A stretch of 64,000 nt of DNA from Prochlorococcus sp. AG-409-N21. Its GTDB lineage: Bacteria; Cyanobacteriota; Cyanobacteriia; PCC-6307; Cyanobiaceae. Position numbers and translations under genes: made by a program. Below the pieces are notes generated by a model. The model worked only from the letters and a program-made list of their open reading frames with translations, made no database searches and was not told where the DNA came from. This document shows positions 57,471-64,000 of this stretch, piece by piece (the stretch's first letter is position 1; the number at the start of each line of letters is the position of its first letter). The stretch lies in the NCBI GenBank assembly GCA_003215415.1, contig QCKK01000005.1, positions 1-64,000 on the forward strand, read 5' to 3'.

Positions 57471-57806
57471 TCAACGCCAAATTTTCAAAAACTTAAAAAA
57501 ACTAATAGTCCAAGGGTCCCATCTTGTCTTGCCTGAACTATCTCCCTGATAACGAAGGTTATCATCACCTAAATTCACCAATGCTTCCTTATTTTTCCAC
57601 CAAACCCAATCGCGTATTGGTGGATTCTTTTTTAAATCATCTCGAGTAAGGCCTAATTCCAACTTAGACGAAACCTCAAGAAGAATATCCAACATTTCTT
57701 CGGCGTCCTTACATTTTGATAAATCCTCATTGATTTTCTCAGCACCGTCTAGTGAGTCAACAAGTAATTGAAGTCTCTTTTTGATAGGCAAATTACTCGA
57801 GTTCAT
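57471..57806 (-). CDS. LTRxDL/PPIRDW protein (paralogue 2)
   Basis: 111 residues. It shares with 53567-53917 the LLVDSLDGAEKINEDLSKC block, LTRDDL, PPIRDWVWWKNKEALV and RYQ. Its C-terminus (WDPWTISFFKFLKIWR) has no clean membrane helix, and the paralogue's hydrophobic end would be in another frame, so an indel is possible. Unknown function. Confidence 0.65.
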   Translation of the reverse strand: MNSSNLPIKKRLQLLVDSLDGAEKINEDLSKCKDAEEMLDILLEVSSKLELGLTRDDLKKNPPIRDWVWWKNKEALVNLGDDNLRYQGDSSGKTRWDPWTISFFKFLKIWR

Positions 57807-57908
57807 TTAAACAACTAAGCTAAAGCCTAGTGATTAAAAGTGATAAGCAAAGATAATCCCATTATATTATTTCGCCAAGAGCCTTCACAGGCCTAAGAAA
57901 CGTTTCTC

Positions 57909-58154
57909 ATGAGTGGCTCACAACAAAAAGCTCTTTTCGGTGTTATTGCATTCGGGGTTTCATCCATAGCAATCGAACTTATTCCTGTTTCCAGGCAGGC
58001 TGCATATTGGAGTCGATGCCTGGATAGCACAGTCTCATGAGCCAATGAGTCATCAAATTTAAGAGGGTGGAGCACAGAAGCTATAGAATCCATCGCAGTA
58101 GGCGTATGTAATGGTGCAGTATATGAATCCAAATTGAAAACTGATAGTGATTGA
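57909..58154 (+). pseudogene. 81-codon gene with in-frame TGA at codon 44
   Basis: The frame starts MSGSQQKALFGVIAFGVSSI with a membrane-like N-terminus, stays coding-like through QAAYWSRCLDSTVS, meets TGA (58038-58040), then continues without a break through TEAIESIAVGVCNGAVYESK to a stop at 58154. Cys in both halves (SRC and VCNG) suggests one former protein. It could be a recent nonsense mutation, two short peptides, or a sequencing error. A 155-codon frame on the other strand is considered a shadow. Confidence 0.6.
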
Positions 58155-58223
58155 AAAACAAAGAAAAGAGGGATGGCCACAAAGTGACCATCCCTCTGAA
58201 ACCATCTGAGCAAAGGAGCAGCT

Positions 58224-58763
58224 CTACTTAGCAGCTGCCACAACAGCCCTGGTAGCCCTTCTAGCTCTTCTCGCGGGTCTTCCTGCTGTCTTAGCCTTAG
58301 AGGCAGCCTTGGCCGCAGAAGAAACTGATACAGCTTTCTTTGTTGCTGTCTTTTTAGCAACTGCTTTCTTTGTTACGGTTTTCTTAGTCGCAGGGTTTTT
58401 AGAAGTTGCTTTTTGGGTAGTCACTTTTGTTGATTTAGCTCTCTTTTTAGGAGCTGCCTTTTTTGCCGTAGTGCCTTTACGAGTGCGATGAGATAACACT
58501 ATTGCCCACTCCTCCGCAGAGATATTCGCGGGCTTGGCGCCATGAACTTCAGAAAGTTTTGCAGCCTTTTCGATGTCCTTAATTAGGTTCTTCCAAGATG
58601 CTGCATAACGCTTGTCTGACTGTGATTTAGCACCGCTTTCGACAAGGGATTCAACAACGCCTTGAGCCGTAATTTTCTTACGACGACGATTGAAGATTTC
58701 CTTTTGAAGTGCAGCGATCATGGCATCAGCCTTGGCGCTCACTTTGATCGTTAGATTTGACAT
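58224..58763 (-). CDS. Histone-H1-like Lys/Ala-rich protein
   Basis: 179 residues. Residues 1-95 form a folded region (NLTIKVSAKADAMIAAL, ITAQGVVESLVESG, then AEEWAIVLSHR). From about residue 96 the tail is a Lys/Ala/Thr/Pro tract (TAKKAAPKKRAK, TKKTVTKKAVAKKTATKKA) ending in an Arg-rich GRPARRARRATRAV. This resembles histone H1 tails and bacterial AlgP/HctB-like DNA binders. A DNA-binding, nucleoid-compacting role is likely, but inferred. Confidence 0.75.
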   Translation of the reverse strand: MSNLTIKVSAKADAMIAALQKEIFNRRRKKITAQGVVESLVESGAKSQSDKRYAASWKNLIKDIEKAAKLSEVHGAKPANISAEEWAIVLSHRTRKGTTAKKAAPKKRAKSTKVTTQKATSKNPATKKTVTKKAVAKKTATKKAVSVSSAAKAASKAKTAGRPARRARRATRAVVAAAK

Positions 58764-59140
58764 TAAGTTAAAGATTCCTCACCTAATACATCTACCACAT
58801 TTTGCGCAATTAGTTAAATGACCCCTATATGAGAGAGAAGTAAATCTCCTGATACCGAACACTTATGTACCCTCTTGCAGGGAACAACAATGCCATATCG
58901 TCCTGCAATACCTATTAAGCCCTTATCCCAAAACGAGATGAGAAGAGGTAGTTGGAGTCAAACTATTCCTACTTCACCAAGGCAATGCATATGTACTATC
59001 CGCTTAGAATGAATTTGCCAACCAATTATTCCTAATAAGATAAGGCAAAGATTTCAGCAGTCACCAAGATGGTTTGATCCCTTCCCTAGTTAGATTTTTA
59101 ACTCACCAGCTCCATTGAGTTCTTAGTAACCCTTGGTGGC
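58764..59140. other. 377 bp without a supported gene
   Basis: A 40-residue plus-strand ORF (from ATG 58890) has no convincing features. No hairpin, tRNA or repeat was seen. It separates the histone-like gene from a run of small plus-strand ORFs and must hold promoters for both. Confidence 0.4.
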
Positions 59141-59269
59141 ATGACAATAAGCGAGAGATGCTTATCCCAAATATTTATAGATATGCTAGCTGAGGAGAAG
59201 AGATTAAAATCTTGGCCTAACAAATTAAAGCTACTGGTAGGAAAGGAGAAAGAAGCTACCTTGAAGTAG
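59141..59269 (+). CDS. Possible 42-residue basic ORF
   Basis: Reads MTISERCLSQIFIDMLAEEK, then Lys/Leu-rich residues to ...KEATLK. It lies 21 bp before the 51-residue ORF. Weak ribosome site; low confidence. Confidence 0.3.
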   Translation: MTISERCLSQIFIDMLAEEKRLKSWPNKLKLLVGKEKEATLK

Positions 59270-59290
59270 TTAGTAAAGGAGACTTTTAGG

Positions 59291-59446
59291 ATGGCTGATG
59301 AATCACTACTCAAAAAGATCAAAACTTGGGTTAAGACAGTGCTAGGAGGTATGGGGAATGCTGTCGTCTCTGAAAAAAGCAAGAAAGTGCCTCCTGAAAT
59401 CGGAAACCAGCCATATAAAGACACTCCTAAAAAAGGAGTCTTGTAA
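59291..59446 (+). CDS. 51-residue basic protein
   Basis: Starts MADESLLKKIKTWVKTVLGG with an amphipathic helix and continues GNAVVSEKSKKVPPEIGNQ to KGVL. GGAG lies 13 bp upstream of the ATG. It ends 10 bp before the Trp-rich gene, suggesting one transcript. Unknown function. Confidence 0.5.
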   Translation: MADESLLKKIKTWVKTVLGGMGNAVVSEKSKKVPPEIGNQPYKDTPKKGVL

Positions 59447-59456
59447 GAGACCACTG

Positions 59457-59690
59457 ATGAGATGGCCTCCTAATAAAGCTTGGACCTCTGCAAGCAAAAT
59501 AGAGGGCTATCGACACTTTGAAGCGAAGCGCTACGGTGGACAAAAAGAAGAAAGATGGGTAGAGCTATTCCCGGTAAATGATAAAAATGTTCTTATCCGT
59601 GTTAGTTGGAGTGAACTAAAAGCCCGTAACAAGTGGACAAGCGGCTGGCTTCAACTACCTAAAGATGAGAATTGCAATAGTAAAACCTAA
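59457..59690 (+). CDS. Trp-rich small protein (TIGR02450-like)
   Basis: 77 residues from the ATG at 59457. It has the sparse but regular Trp pattern of the TIGR02450 family: MRWPPNKAWTS, YRHFEAKRYGG, VELFPVNDKNVLIRVSWSEL and WTSGWLQLP. The family is soluble and of unknown function. The longer frame from 59358 overlaps the 51-residue ORF. Confidence 0.75.
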   Translation: MRWPPNKAWTSASKIEGYRHFEAKRYGGQKEERWVELFPVNDKNVLIRVSWSELKARNKWTSGWLQLPKDENCNSKT

Positions 59691-59833
59691 GTGCTGTAAA
59701 TAAAAGGCATTACAGAAATTACGCTTTCCACAGCACCGTGCCTCAAATGAGGCTGAATCTTGAAGTCAACAACGAATACTCCTAGCCACAGGTCAATGTC
59801 TTAAAAACGGACTTCATATGCAGCCTTACAGAA

Positions 59834-60010
59834 ATGGATTCCTTGACCTATTTGAGGCATCTGAACTTGGATGAAGAACTCGAAGCCATCCAATTCATCA
59901 ATCTCGGCACCACATTAGATATGTGCGATGTACCTTGCGTAAGCAGACTTCTGGATATCAAAATCTGCGCACCGCCATATGACAGCGAAAAACTGCATAG
60001 ATTCACCTAA
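59834..60010 (+). CDS. Possible 58-residue ORF
   Basis: Reads MDSLTYLRHLNLDEELEAIQ at the start, with three Cys (MCDVPC, IKICAPP). Coding character is plausible but there is no ribosome site or match. Base use is more GC-rich than the flanks. The surrounding gaps (59691-59833 and 60011-60264) hold no other feature I can support. Confidence 0.35.
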   Translation: MDSLTYLRHLNLDEELEAIQFINLGTTLDMCDVPCVSRLLDIKICAPPYDSEKLHRFT

Positions 60011-60264
60011 TTCACCAGACATTTGCATGATTAAAAAATTGATGAGTCGAGCATTCTCTTTGGGCTACCTCTGACATATTGATCACTCGATTTAGCCTTT
60101 ATTAGCCGTACCAACAGTACTAGTACCTAAACCTATGGGTTTCCTCGACCTTTTAGTAGCACTAACCGAAGTTGGTGATATTAACCGTATAATTTTCTTC
60201 GGTTTACAACATTAGTTCTTGCTGAAACGGAAGGCAAAGTGATGTTGTTCCCGCACAGACCACC

Positions 60265-60543
60265 ATGTACACATCATTATTCGACGCTGTCTTTTCTGAT
60301 TCATCCTTTACTCCAGTCAAGACTGTTTATGTTGTCTCTGATAGCCAACTAGCAGAGATCAAGCTTAAACAGCGGCAAGAAGAACTCAACCAACTTGAGG
60401 CATCCCGCGAGAGGCTGGAGCAGAACTATCAATCACGTATCAAAATCATTGACGAACGTGAACATGAGCTTCATGAAGAACTCAAAGCACTAGCCCCGTC
60501 AGACAAACAAAACAAACTCACTGCTAAAAAAACTGAAAGGTGA
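60265..60543 (+). CDS. Short coiled-coil protein
   Basis: 92 residues. A globular-looking start (MYTSLFDAVFSDSSFTPVKT) leads into a highly charged helix (QLAEIKLKQRQEELNQLEAS, then ERLEQNYQSRIKIIDERE). No signal or membrane segment. It is followed by a clear terminator at 60601-60627. Function unknown. Confidence 0.6.
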   Translation: MYTSLFDAVFSDSSFTPVKTVYVVSDSQLAEIKLKQRQEELNQLEASRERLEQNYQSRIKIIDEREHELHEELKALAPSDKQNKLTAKKTER

Positions 60544-60600
60544 TTTTTTAAGACTTCATCTTTATGACTGGCTAAGTGATGGGATTCACCAAGGCACACT

Positions 60601-60627
60601 CAAGGGGCCGTTACTGGCCCCTTTTTA
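60601..60627 (+). terminator. Rho-independent terminator
   Basis: AAGGGGCC-GTTACT-GGCCCCTTTTT: an 8 bp GC-rich stem with a 5 T run, 60 bp after the coiled-coil gene. Textbook form. Confidence 0.85.
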
Positions 60628-60737
60628 ATGAAACTTGAAAACTTTATAAGCAATACTTCTACATCTACTTCATTCACAATTGCCTTTGATGTCGTTATTG
60701 AAAATCCAATAGTGTATCTGGCGAAGATAATTCAACC

Positions 60738-60774
60738 AGAACCACCATTCATACTTTTTATGAATGGTGGTTCT
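60738..60774. repeat. Perfect 16 bp inverted repeat
   Basis: AGAACCACCATTCATA and TATGAATGGTGGTTCT are exact inverted copies around CTTTT. No T run follows on either strand. It lies just before a decayed RTX-like fragment, so it might be a leftover terminator, a protein-binding site or the end of a mobile piece. Confidence 0.7.
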
Positions 60775-60798
60775 TGGAATGATTGAGTTCATACCTAA

Positions 60799-61217
60799 AG
60801 AGTCGCTGACACCCTAAACGGTAGCGATCGATCAGAGCAGGAAATGGGCAAGATGTAATTGATAGCGGAACAGGGGCAGACGAAAGGTATGGCGACTTTG
60901 GTCTGAATAGCTTTGAAAATTCCAACAATGGCTCCTTCGATGAGCTGTATTTCAAGAGTGCTCAACTCACCTACAACTATCTCTATGACAAAGCAAGCAA
61001 TAGTCCCAATAGAGAAAAAGTCGACAAGATTGATGAAATTGATGACTTGGACAAGATCTATCTGCAAAGTGCTAGCACAGACCAGTTGATCTTTGGGAAC
61101 GTTGATCACATAAGCAATCTCGGTGAAACACTCAACGATATAGACATCTATGCAAACGGTGACATAGAGACTGTCCATGTCAGCGATAATCTCAACTTGC
61201 TCAGATTTAATCGATGA
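60799..61217 (+). pseudogene. Frameshifted fragment of an RTX-like calcium-binding protein
   Basis: One frame reads RVADTLNGSDRSE from 60799. A second, one base on, continues from 60825 with GNGQDVIDSGTGADERYGDF, then YNYLYDKASNSPNREKVDKI, DEIDDLDKIYLQS and so on to a stop at 61217. Gly-x-Gly-x-Asp and DTLNGSD are RTX nonapeptide hallmarks. There is no start codon in the main frame. It looks like the C-terminal stub of a large secreted RTX protein broken by a frameshift. Upstream repeats are absent. Confidence 0.6.
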
Positions 61218-61333
61218 CCCTCGGAGCTAGCGTTTTAATCATCGTTCAGCAAAACACACAATTAGTTTTAAGATTCTGCTCTGTAAATAATGTACCGAAC
61301 CTAATTTTCGATAAAATTCTTTTATCGCTAGCA

Positions 61334-61367
61334 AAGAGCTATGAATTATATTTAATTCATGGCTCTT
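61334..61367 (+). promoter_or_regulatory. 15 bp hairpin directly before the sulfotransferase-like start
   Basis: AAGAGCTATGAATTA pairs with TAATTCATGGCTCTT (one G-U wobble) around a 4-base loop. The ATG of the next gene is 8 bases after the stem. It could mask or expose the start or set transcript stability. No T run follows, so a terminator is less likely. Confidence 0.5.
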
Positions 61368-61375
61368 AAGAATTA

Positions 61376-62329
61376 ATGAAAACACAACTGATATTTAATT
61401 TATCTCCTAAAAAAACTGGGACTACATTTCTATGCAACCTATTTGCCAGAAATCAAAAATCAATCAATAACTTTATTGTACCTTGTATAACTAAATTTGG
61501 TGCATTTCCTCGAGTTGGGGGCCACTCAAAACAAATATTGCCACCGAGCATAGTATCCTTGACTGAGATAGCTATAGCGAAAAGATCAGAACAGGAAGAC
61601 TCATCTCAAATAAGATTCTGCGAGCTATTAGCTGAAAACCCATTACTACTTAACGATTTAACTCCAAAACGTATCGCCATACGTCTGTCAAAAATCCTAT
61701 CTGCTTTCTCTGGTAGGAATATATATATTGGCGACCCAAATACAATTACTGACCTATGTAGATATGGATCACATTATGGACAAAAACAAATTGGTCTGAT
61801 TTTTAAAGAATTATCCTTAATGTCCATTGACTCAAAATTCTTTAGCATTTACAGAGATCCATATGAGACGGCAGCATCATTAGTAAATATGGAGCTATTT
61901 GACAAGAAGCATGTAAACAAGTCAGAGAGTAATTATATGCACTTATTTGCGAATAATGCTGACACAAAAGCTCAAAGTTTAATCATACAAAAACATTTCA
62001 AAAAGTCATTCCAAGAGTCAGATCTAATCCTTCTATTATCGTTTTTAAGAGGATCATTTAATAATTGTTCACCAGTGCATATTTGGAATTTCAAGGATTT
62101 AGTAAATGATCAGCTTGGTTTTACACAATCTTTCTTGTTAAAATATGGACTTACAAATAATATTCCTATTTCGCAGTTTACTAAAGTCTCTAATCCAAAT
62201 CCATCCACTATAAACATACCTATGCCGGAGAAAGATTCTATATTTGATAAAACCAATAAAGGTCACATAGAAATGCATAAATATTTCCAGAATTCAACAT
62301 TAACAAAACCGGCAAAAATATTGTTGTAG
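61376..62329 (+). CDS. Sulfotransferase-like protein
   Basis: 317 residues. The N-terminal FNLSPKKTGTTFLCNLFARN resembles the PAPS 5'-phosphosulfate loop (PKxGTT). SIYRDPYETAASL near residues 158-169 fits the 3'-phosphate motif (RDPxxxxxS). The rest is divergent. It probably transfers sulfate to a sugar or lipid of the cell surface, as is common in island genes. Base use is AT-rich. A 15 bp hairpin lies directly upstream of the start. Confidence 0.7.
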   Translation: MKTQLIFNLSPKKTGTTFLCNLFARNQKSINNFIVPCITKFGAFPRVGGHSKQILPPSIVSLTEIAIAKRSEQEDSSQIRFCELLAENPLLLNDLTPKRIAIRLSKILSAFSGRNIYIGDPNTITDLCRYGSHYGQKQIGLIFKELSLMSIDSKFFSIYRDPYETAASLVNMELFDKKHVNKSESNYMHLFANNADTKAQSLIIQKHFKKSFQESDLILLLSFLRGSFNNCSPVHIWNFKDLVNDQLGFTQSFLLKYGLTNNIPISQFTKVSNPNPSTINIPMPEKDSIFDKTNKGHIEMHKYFQNSTLTKPAKILL

Positions 62330-62466
62330 TTGATGGCCAATTATTTTAGGGGGATTTATTGATAAACAAACGCGGCTAAATCAAGTGGCCATTTTCGCCT
62401 TAGGATACAAAAAGTTCTGTGAGTAATTAATAGATACCTCGTTTGACCACTAGAGGCTCTCAAGTA

Positions 62467-62661
62467 TCAATCATCTTTCTTTTTGCTGAACCAACCCTCT
62501 TCTTTTATCCCTCTTTTAACAGCAGTAACAAGTGCTCCAAAAAAAAACGCTCCAATACCTGCAAATAAGCCAAGTGTTAGCAATGGCTGCCAACCAGAAA
62601 CCGCGGTACTTTGAAAAGCAGGATCAAACGGGTCCATATCTCCATTAAAGGGCCAACTCAT
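62467..62661 (-). CDS. Small single-span membrane protein
   Basis: 64 residues from the ATG at 62661. An acidic N-terminus (GDMDPFDPAFQST) is followed by one hydrophobic stretch (LLTLGLFAGIGAFFFGALVTAV) and a basic-acidic tail (KRGIKEEGWFSKKKDD). A TTG start at 62682 would add seven residues. Unknown function; the layout resembles thylakoid mini-subunits. Confidence 0.6.
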   Translation of the reverse strand: MSWPFNGDMDPFDPAFQSTAVSGWQPLLTLGLFAGIGAFFFGALVTAVKRGIKEEGWFSKKKDD

Positions 62662-62857
62662 TAATGGTCGACTGTCAATCAATAAAATTCTATAAAAGTC
62701 TCGGCATCAACTAAAATTAGAGTTTGTAATAATCAAAAGTCTTCATATCGAGGACTATTTCTGTTTAATCGATAACAAAAAATTAGTTGATTCTGCTGCC
62801 CACAACAAGGCCATGCCCAGCCGACAAAATTCTTATCAACAAATAACGGTCGATCCC

Positions 62858-64000
62858 ATGCCAGCCAACTCAATCGCGTACGAATCGGACACGATAAAGA
62901 CTTTCGCTGAGTTTTCCCAACGGGCTGACTACTCCTTCATGAATTCACTTGTGATGGATCCTCAAGCGACAAGCAATGGCCACGATCACAATCCACGTCA
63001 GGTCTTCTCTGGTCATTACGTACCGGTGACTCCCACACCCATTCCATCGACCCAATACATTGCGCACAGCAAAACCTTATTTAACGAACTAGGTCTGAGT
63101 CATGAGCTTGCTCTCGACGACAAATTCCGGCGTCTATTTTCAGGAGACATGACCGTAGTAATGGATCCAATGCGTCCGGTTGGTTGGGCGACGGGCTATG
63201 CACTATCAATCTACGGCACTGAATATATACAGCAGTGTCCATTTGGAACAGGTAACGGATATGGCGATGGCCGGGCAATTTCGGTTTTCGAAGGGCTCTT
63301 CAATGGCAAGCGTTGGGAAATGCAACTAAAAGGCGGAGGCCCTACTCCTTACTGCCGTGGGGCCGATGGACGTGCCGTACTCCGTTCCAGTGTGCGCGAA
63401 TTTCTCGCACAGGAGTTCATGCAGGCCCTAGGAGTTCCGACATCACGTTCTCTCACGCTCTATGTCTCTCGATCGGAAACAGTGCGCAGACCCTGGTACT
63501 CCCAAAACTCCAGATCGATCGACCCGGACATCATGATGGACAACCCTGCGGCTATAACTACACGCGTCGCACCATCTTTTATACGTGTCGGTCAACTTGA
63601 GCTATTTGCCCGTCGCGCACGAAGCAGTTCACATCAAGGTGCGCTCAATGAGCTGCATATGATTGTGGAACACCTTATAGATCGGAACTACAGGCAGTCG
63701 ATTGAAGCGAATCTTGCCTTCACCGATCAAGTAGTCGAGCTGGCCCATTTGTTTCGAGAACGACTGATATCTCTTGTGGCCAACTGGATGCGCATTGGCT
63801 ACTGCCAGGGCAATTTCAACAGTGACAATTGCGCTGCAAGTGGCTACACACTCGACTATGGACCCTTCGGATTCTGCGAGCTTTTTGATCCCAAATTTCA
63901 ACCATGGACAGGAGGTGGGGAGCATTTCTCATTCTTCAACCAACCGGCTGCTGCCGAAGCTAATTATCAGATGTTCTGGGCAGCAATCCGACCACTACTC
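62858..64000 (+). CDS. selO: SelO/YdiU family pseudokinase (protein adenylyltransferase), partial
   Basis: Open from 62858 to the window edge (381 codons) with no stop; an in-frame ATG at 62813 would add 15 residues. SelO has a kinase-like fold with inverted ATP and transfers AMP to protein Ser/Thr/Tyr, with a role in redox stress in other organisms. Visible motifs: [22 protein letters not shown], the MQLKGGG lysine near residue 158, [24 protein letters not shown] (metal Asn, near 319) and DYGPFGF, which replaces the kinase DFG. One counted line (63361-63420) is 35 of 60 G+C, far above the neighbours, and CGT/CGC/CTC codons are frequent. The end is outside the window. Confidence 0.88.
   Translation, partial: MPANSIAYESDTIKTFAEFSQRADYSFMNSLVMDPQATSNGHDHNPRQVFSGHYVPVTPTPIPSTQYIAHSKTLFNELGLSHELALDDKFRRLFSGDMTVVMDPMRPVGWATGYALSIYGTEYIQQCPFGTGNGYGDGRAISVFEGLFNGKRWEMQLKGGGPTPYCRGADGRAVLRSSVREFLAQEFMQALGVPTSRSLTLYVSRSETVRRPWYSQNSRSIDPDIMMDNPAAITTRVAPSFIRVGQLELFARRARSSSHQGALNELHMIVEHLIDRNYRQSIEANLAFTDQVVELAHLFRERLISLVANWMRIGYCQGNFNSDNCAASGYTLDYGPFGFCELFDPKFQPWTGGGEHFSFFNQPAAAEANYQMFWAAIRPLL

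Noticed and set aside
58038-58040. Selenocysteine codon
   Set aside because: No selenocysteine machinery is expected in cyanobacteria of this type and no SECIS-like hairpin follows the TGA.
57893-58360. 155-codon minus-strand frame
   Set aside because: Its N-terminal part is antisense to or out of frame with the Lys/Ala-rich histone-like gene, giving an artificial QQQ/RLR composition, and the rest covers the plus-strand gene with the TGA.
59098-59454. 118-codon minus-strand frame
   Set aside because: It covers the plus-strand 42- and 51-residue ORFs, has irregular composition, and shows no family features.
59697-59743. GTGCTGT...ACAGCAC inverted repeat
   Set aside because: Only 7 bp arms 33 bases apart, with no T run; too weak to call.
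60795-61178. 127-codon minus-strand frame
   Set aside because: It is antisense to the RTX-like remnant, whose own composition explains the open frame. It has no recognisable motif.
63081-63925. Three frames inside the SelO gene
   Set aside because: They are shadows; the true SelO frame is open through the whole stretch with clear motifs and runs off the window.
1-64000. tRNA, rRNA, CRISPR arrays, insertion sequences, integrases
   Set aside because: No cloverleaf with a T-arm consensus, no rRNA signature, no regular spaced repeats and no transposase or integrase motif was seen in any frame.

Overview
The window looks like a cyanobacterial chromosome, most likely a low-light Prochlorococcus of the SS120/MIT9211 type. 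The evidence is low G+C, short intergenic gaps, single-copy photosynthesis and Calvin-cycle genes (chlP, class II fructose/sedoheptulose bisphosphatase, hemA, pcyA), a short cyanobacterial EF-Ts, SipA, the DevBCA exporter and many short proteins of picocyanobacterial character. The genus call is inference; no rRNA or tRNA gene was seen.

From 1 to about 50.6 kb the window is ordinary core genome. It starts with a secreted protein, a Gfo/Idh/MocA oxidoreductase, class II aldolase, purQ-purS, a COG0523 GTPase, a lumenal pentapeptide protein, a UPRTase-like protein and ilvD. From 9.2 to 16.3 kb one minus-strand block carries CIA30, pgl, gnd, glgC, hemA and glpX, with rpe divergent from it. Together with the aldolase this puts Calvin-cycle, oxidative pentose phosphate and glycogen enzymes within 16 kb. 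Next come ccsB, an LptF/G permease with LptB, DUF309, typA, a VanY peptidase, chlP, glyS, sir, a VanX-like dipeptidase, recG, tsf and rpsB, a glycosyltransferase, devA-devC-devB, pcyA, an M16 peptidase pair, sipA, bioY-lspA, a DUF697 GTPase, a PLP decarboxylase, tadA, a serine/alanine-glyoxylate aminotransferase and glnA. The glnA gene has a textbook NtcA site upstream.

From about 50.6 to 62.5 kb the texture changes to an accessory region. It has short genes on both strands and longer gaps. I see a rubredoxin, a DUF2130 protein with an apparent PD-(D/E)XK core, two paralogous proteins sharing an LTRxDL...PPIRDW motif, five candidate membrane mini-proteins of 33-47 residues, two divergent secreted peptides, a histone-H1-like Lys/Ala-rich protein, a Trp-rich TIGR02450-like protein, a gene interrupted by an in-frame TGA, a frameshifted RTX-like remnant, a sulfotransferase-like gene and several long hairpins.

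The right edge holds a SelO/YdiU pseudokinase gene that runs off the window. Its G+C and codon use are clearly higher than its surroundings, which suggests transfer. The strongest leads are the mini-protein cluster, the decaying genes near 58 and 61 kb, the nuclease-like DUF2130 protein and the SelO gene.
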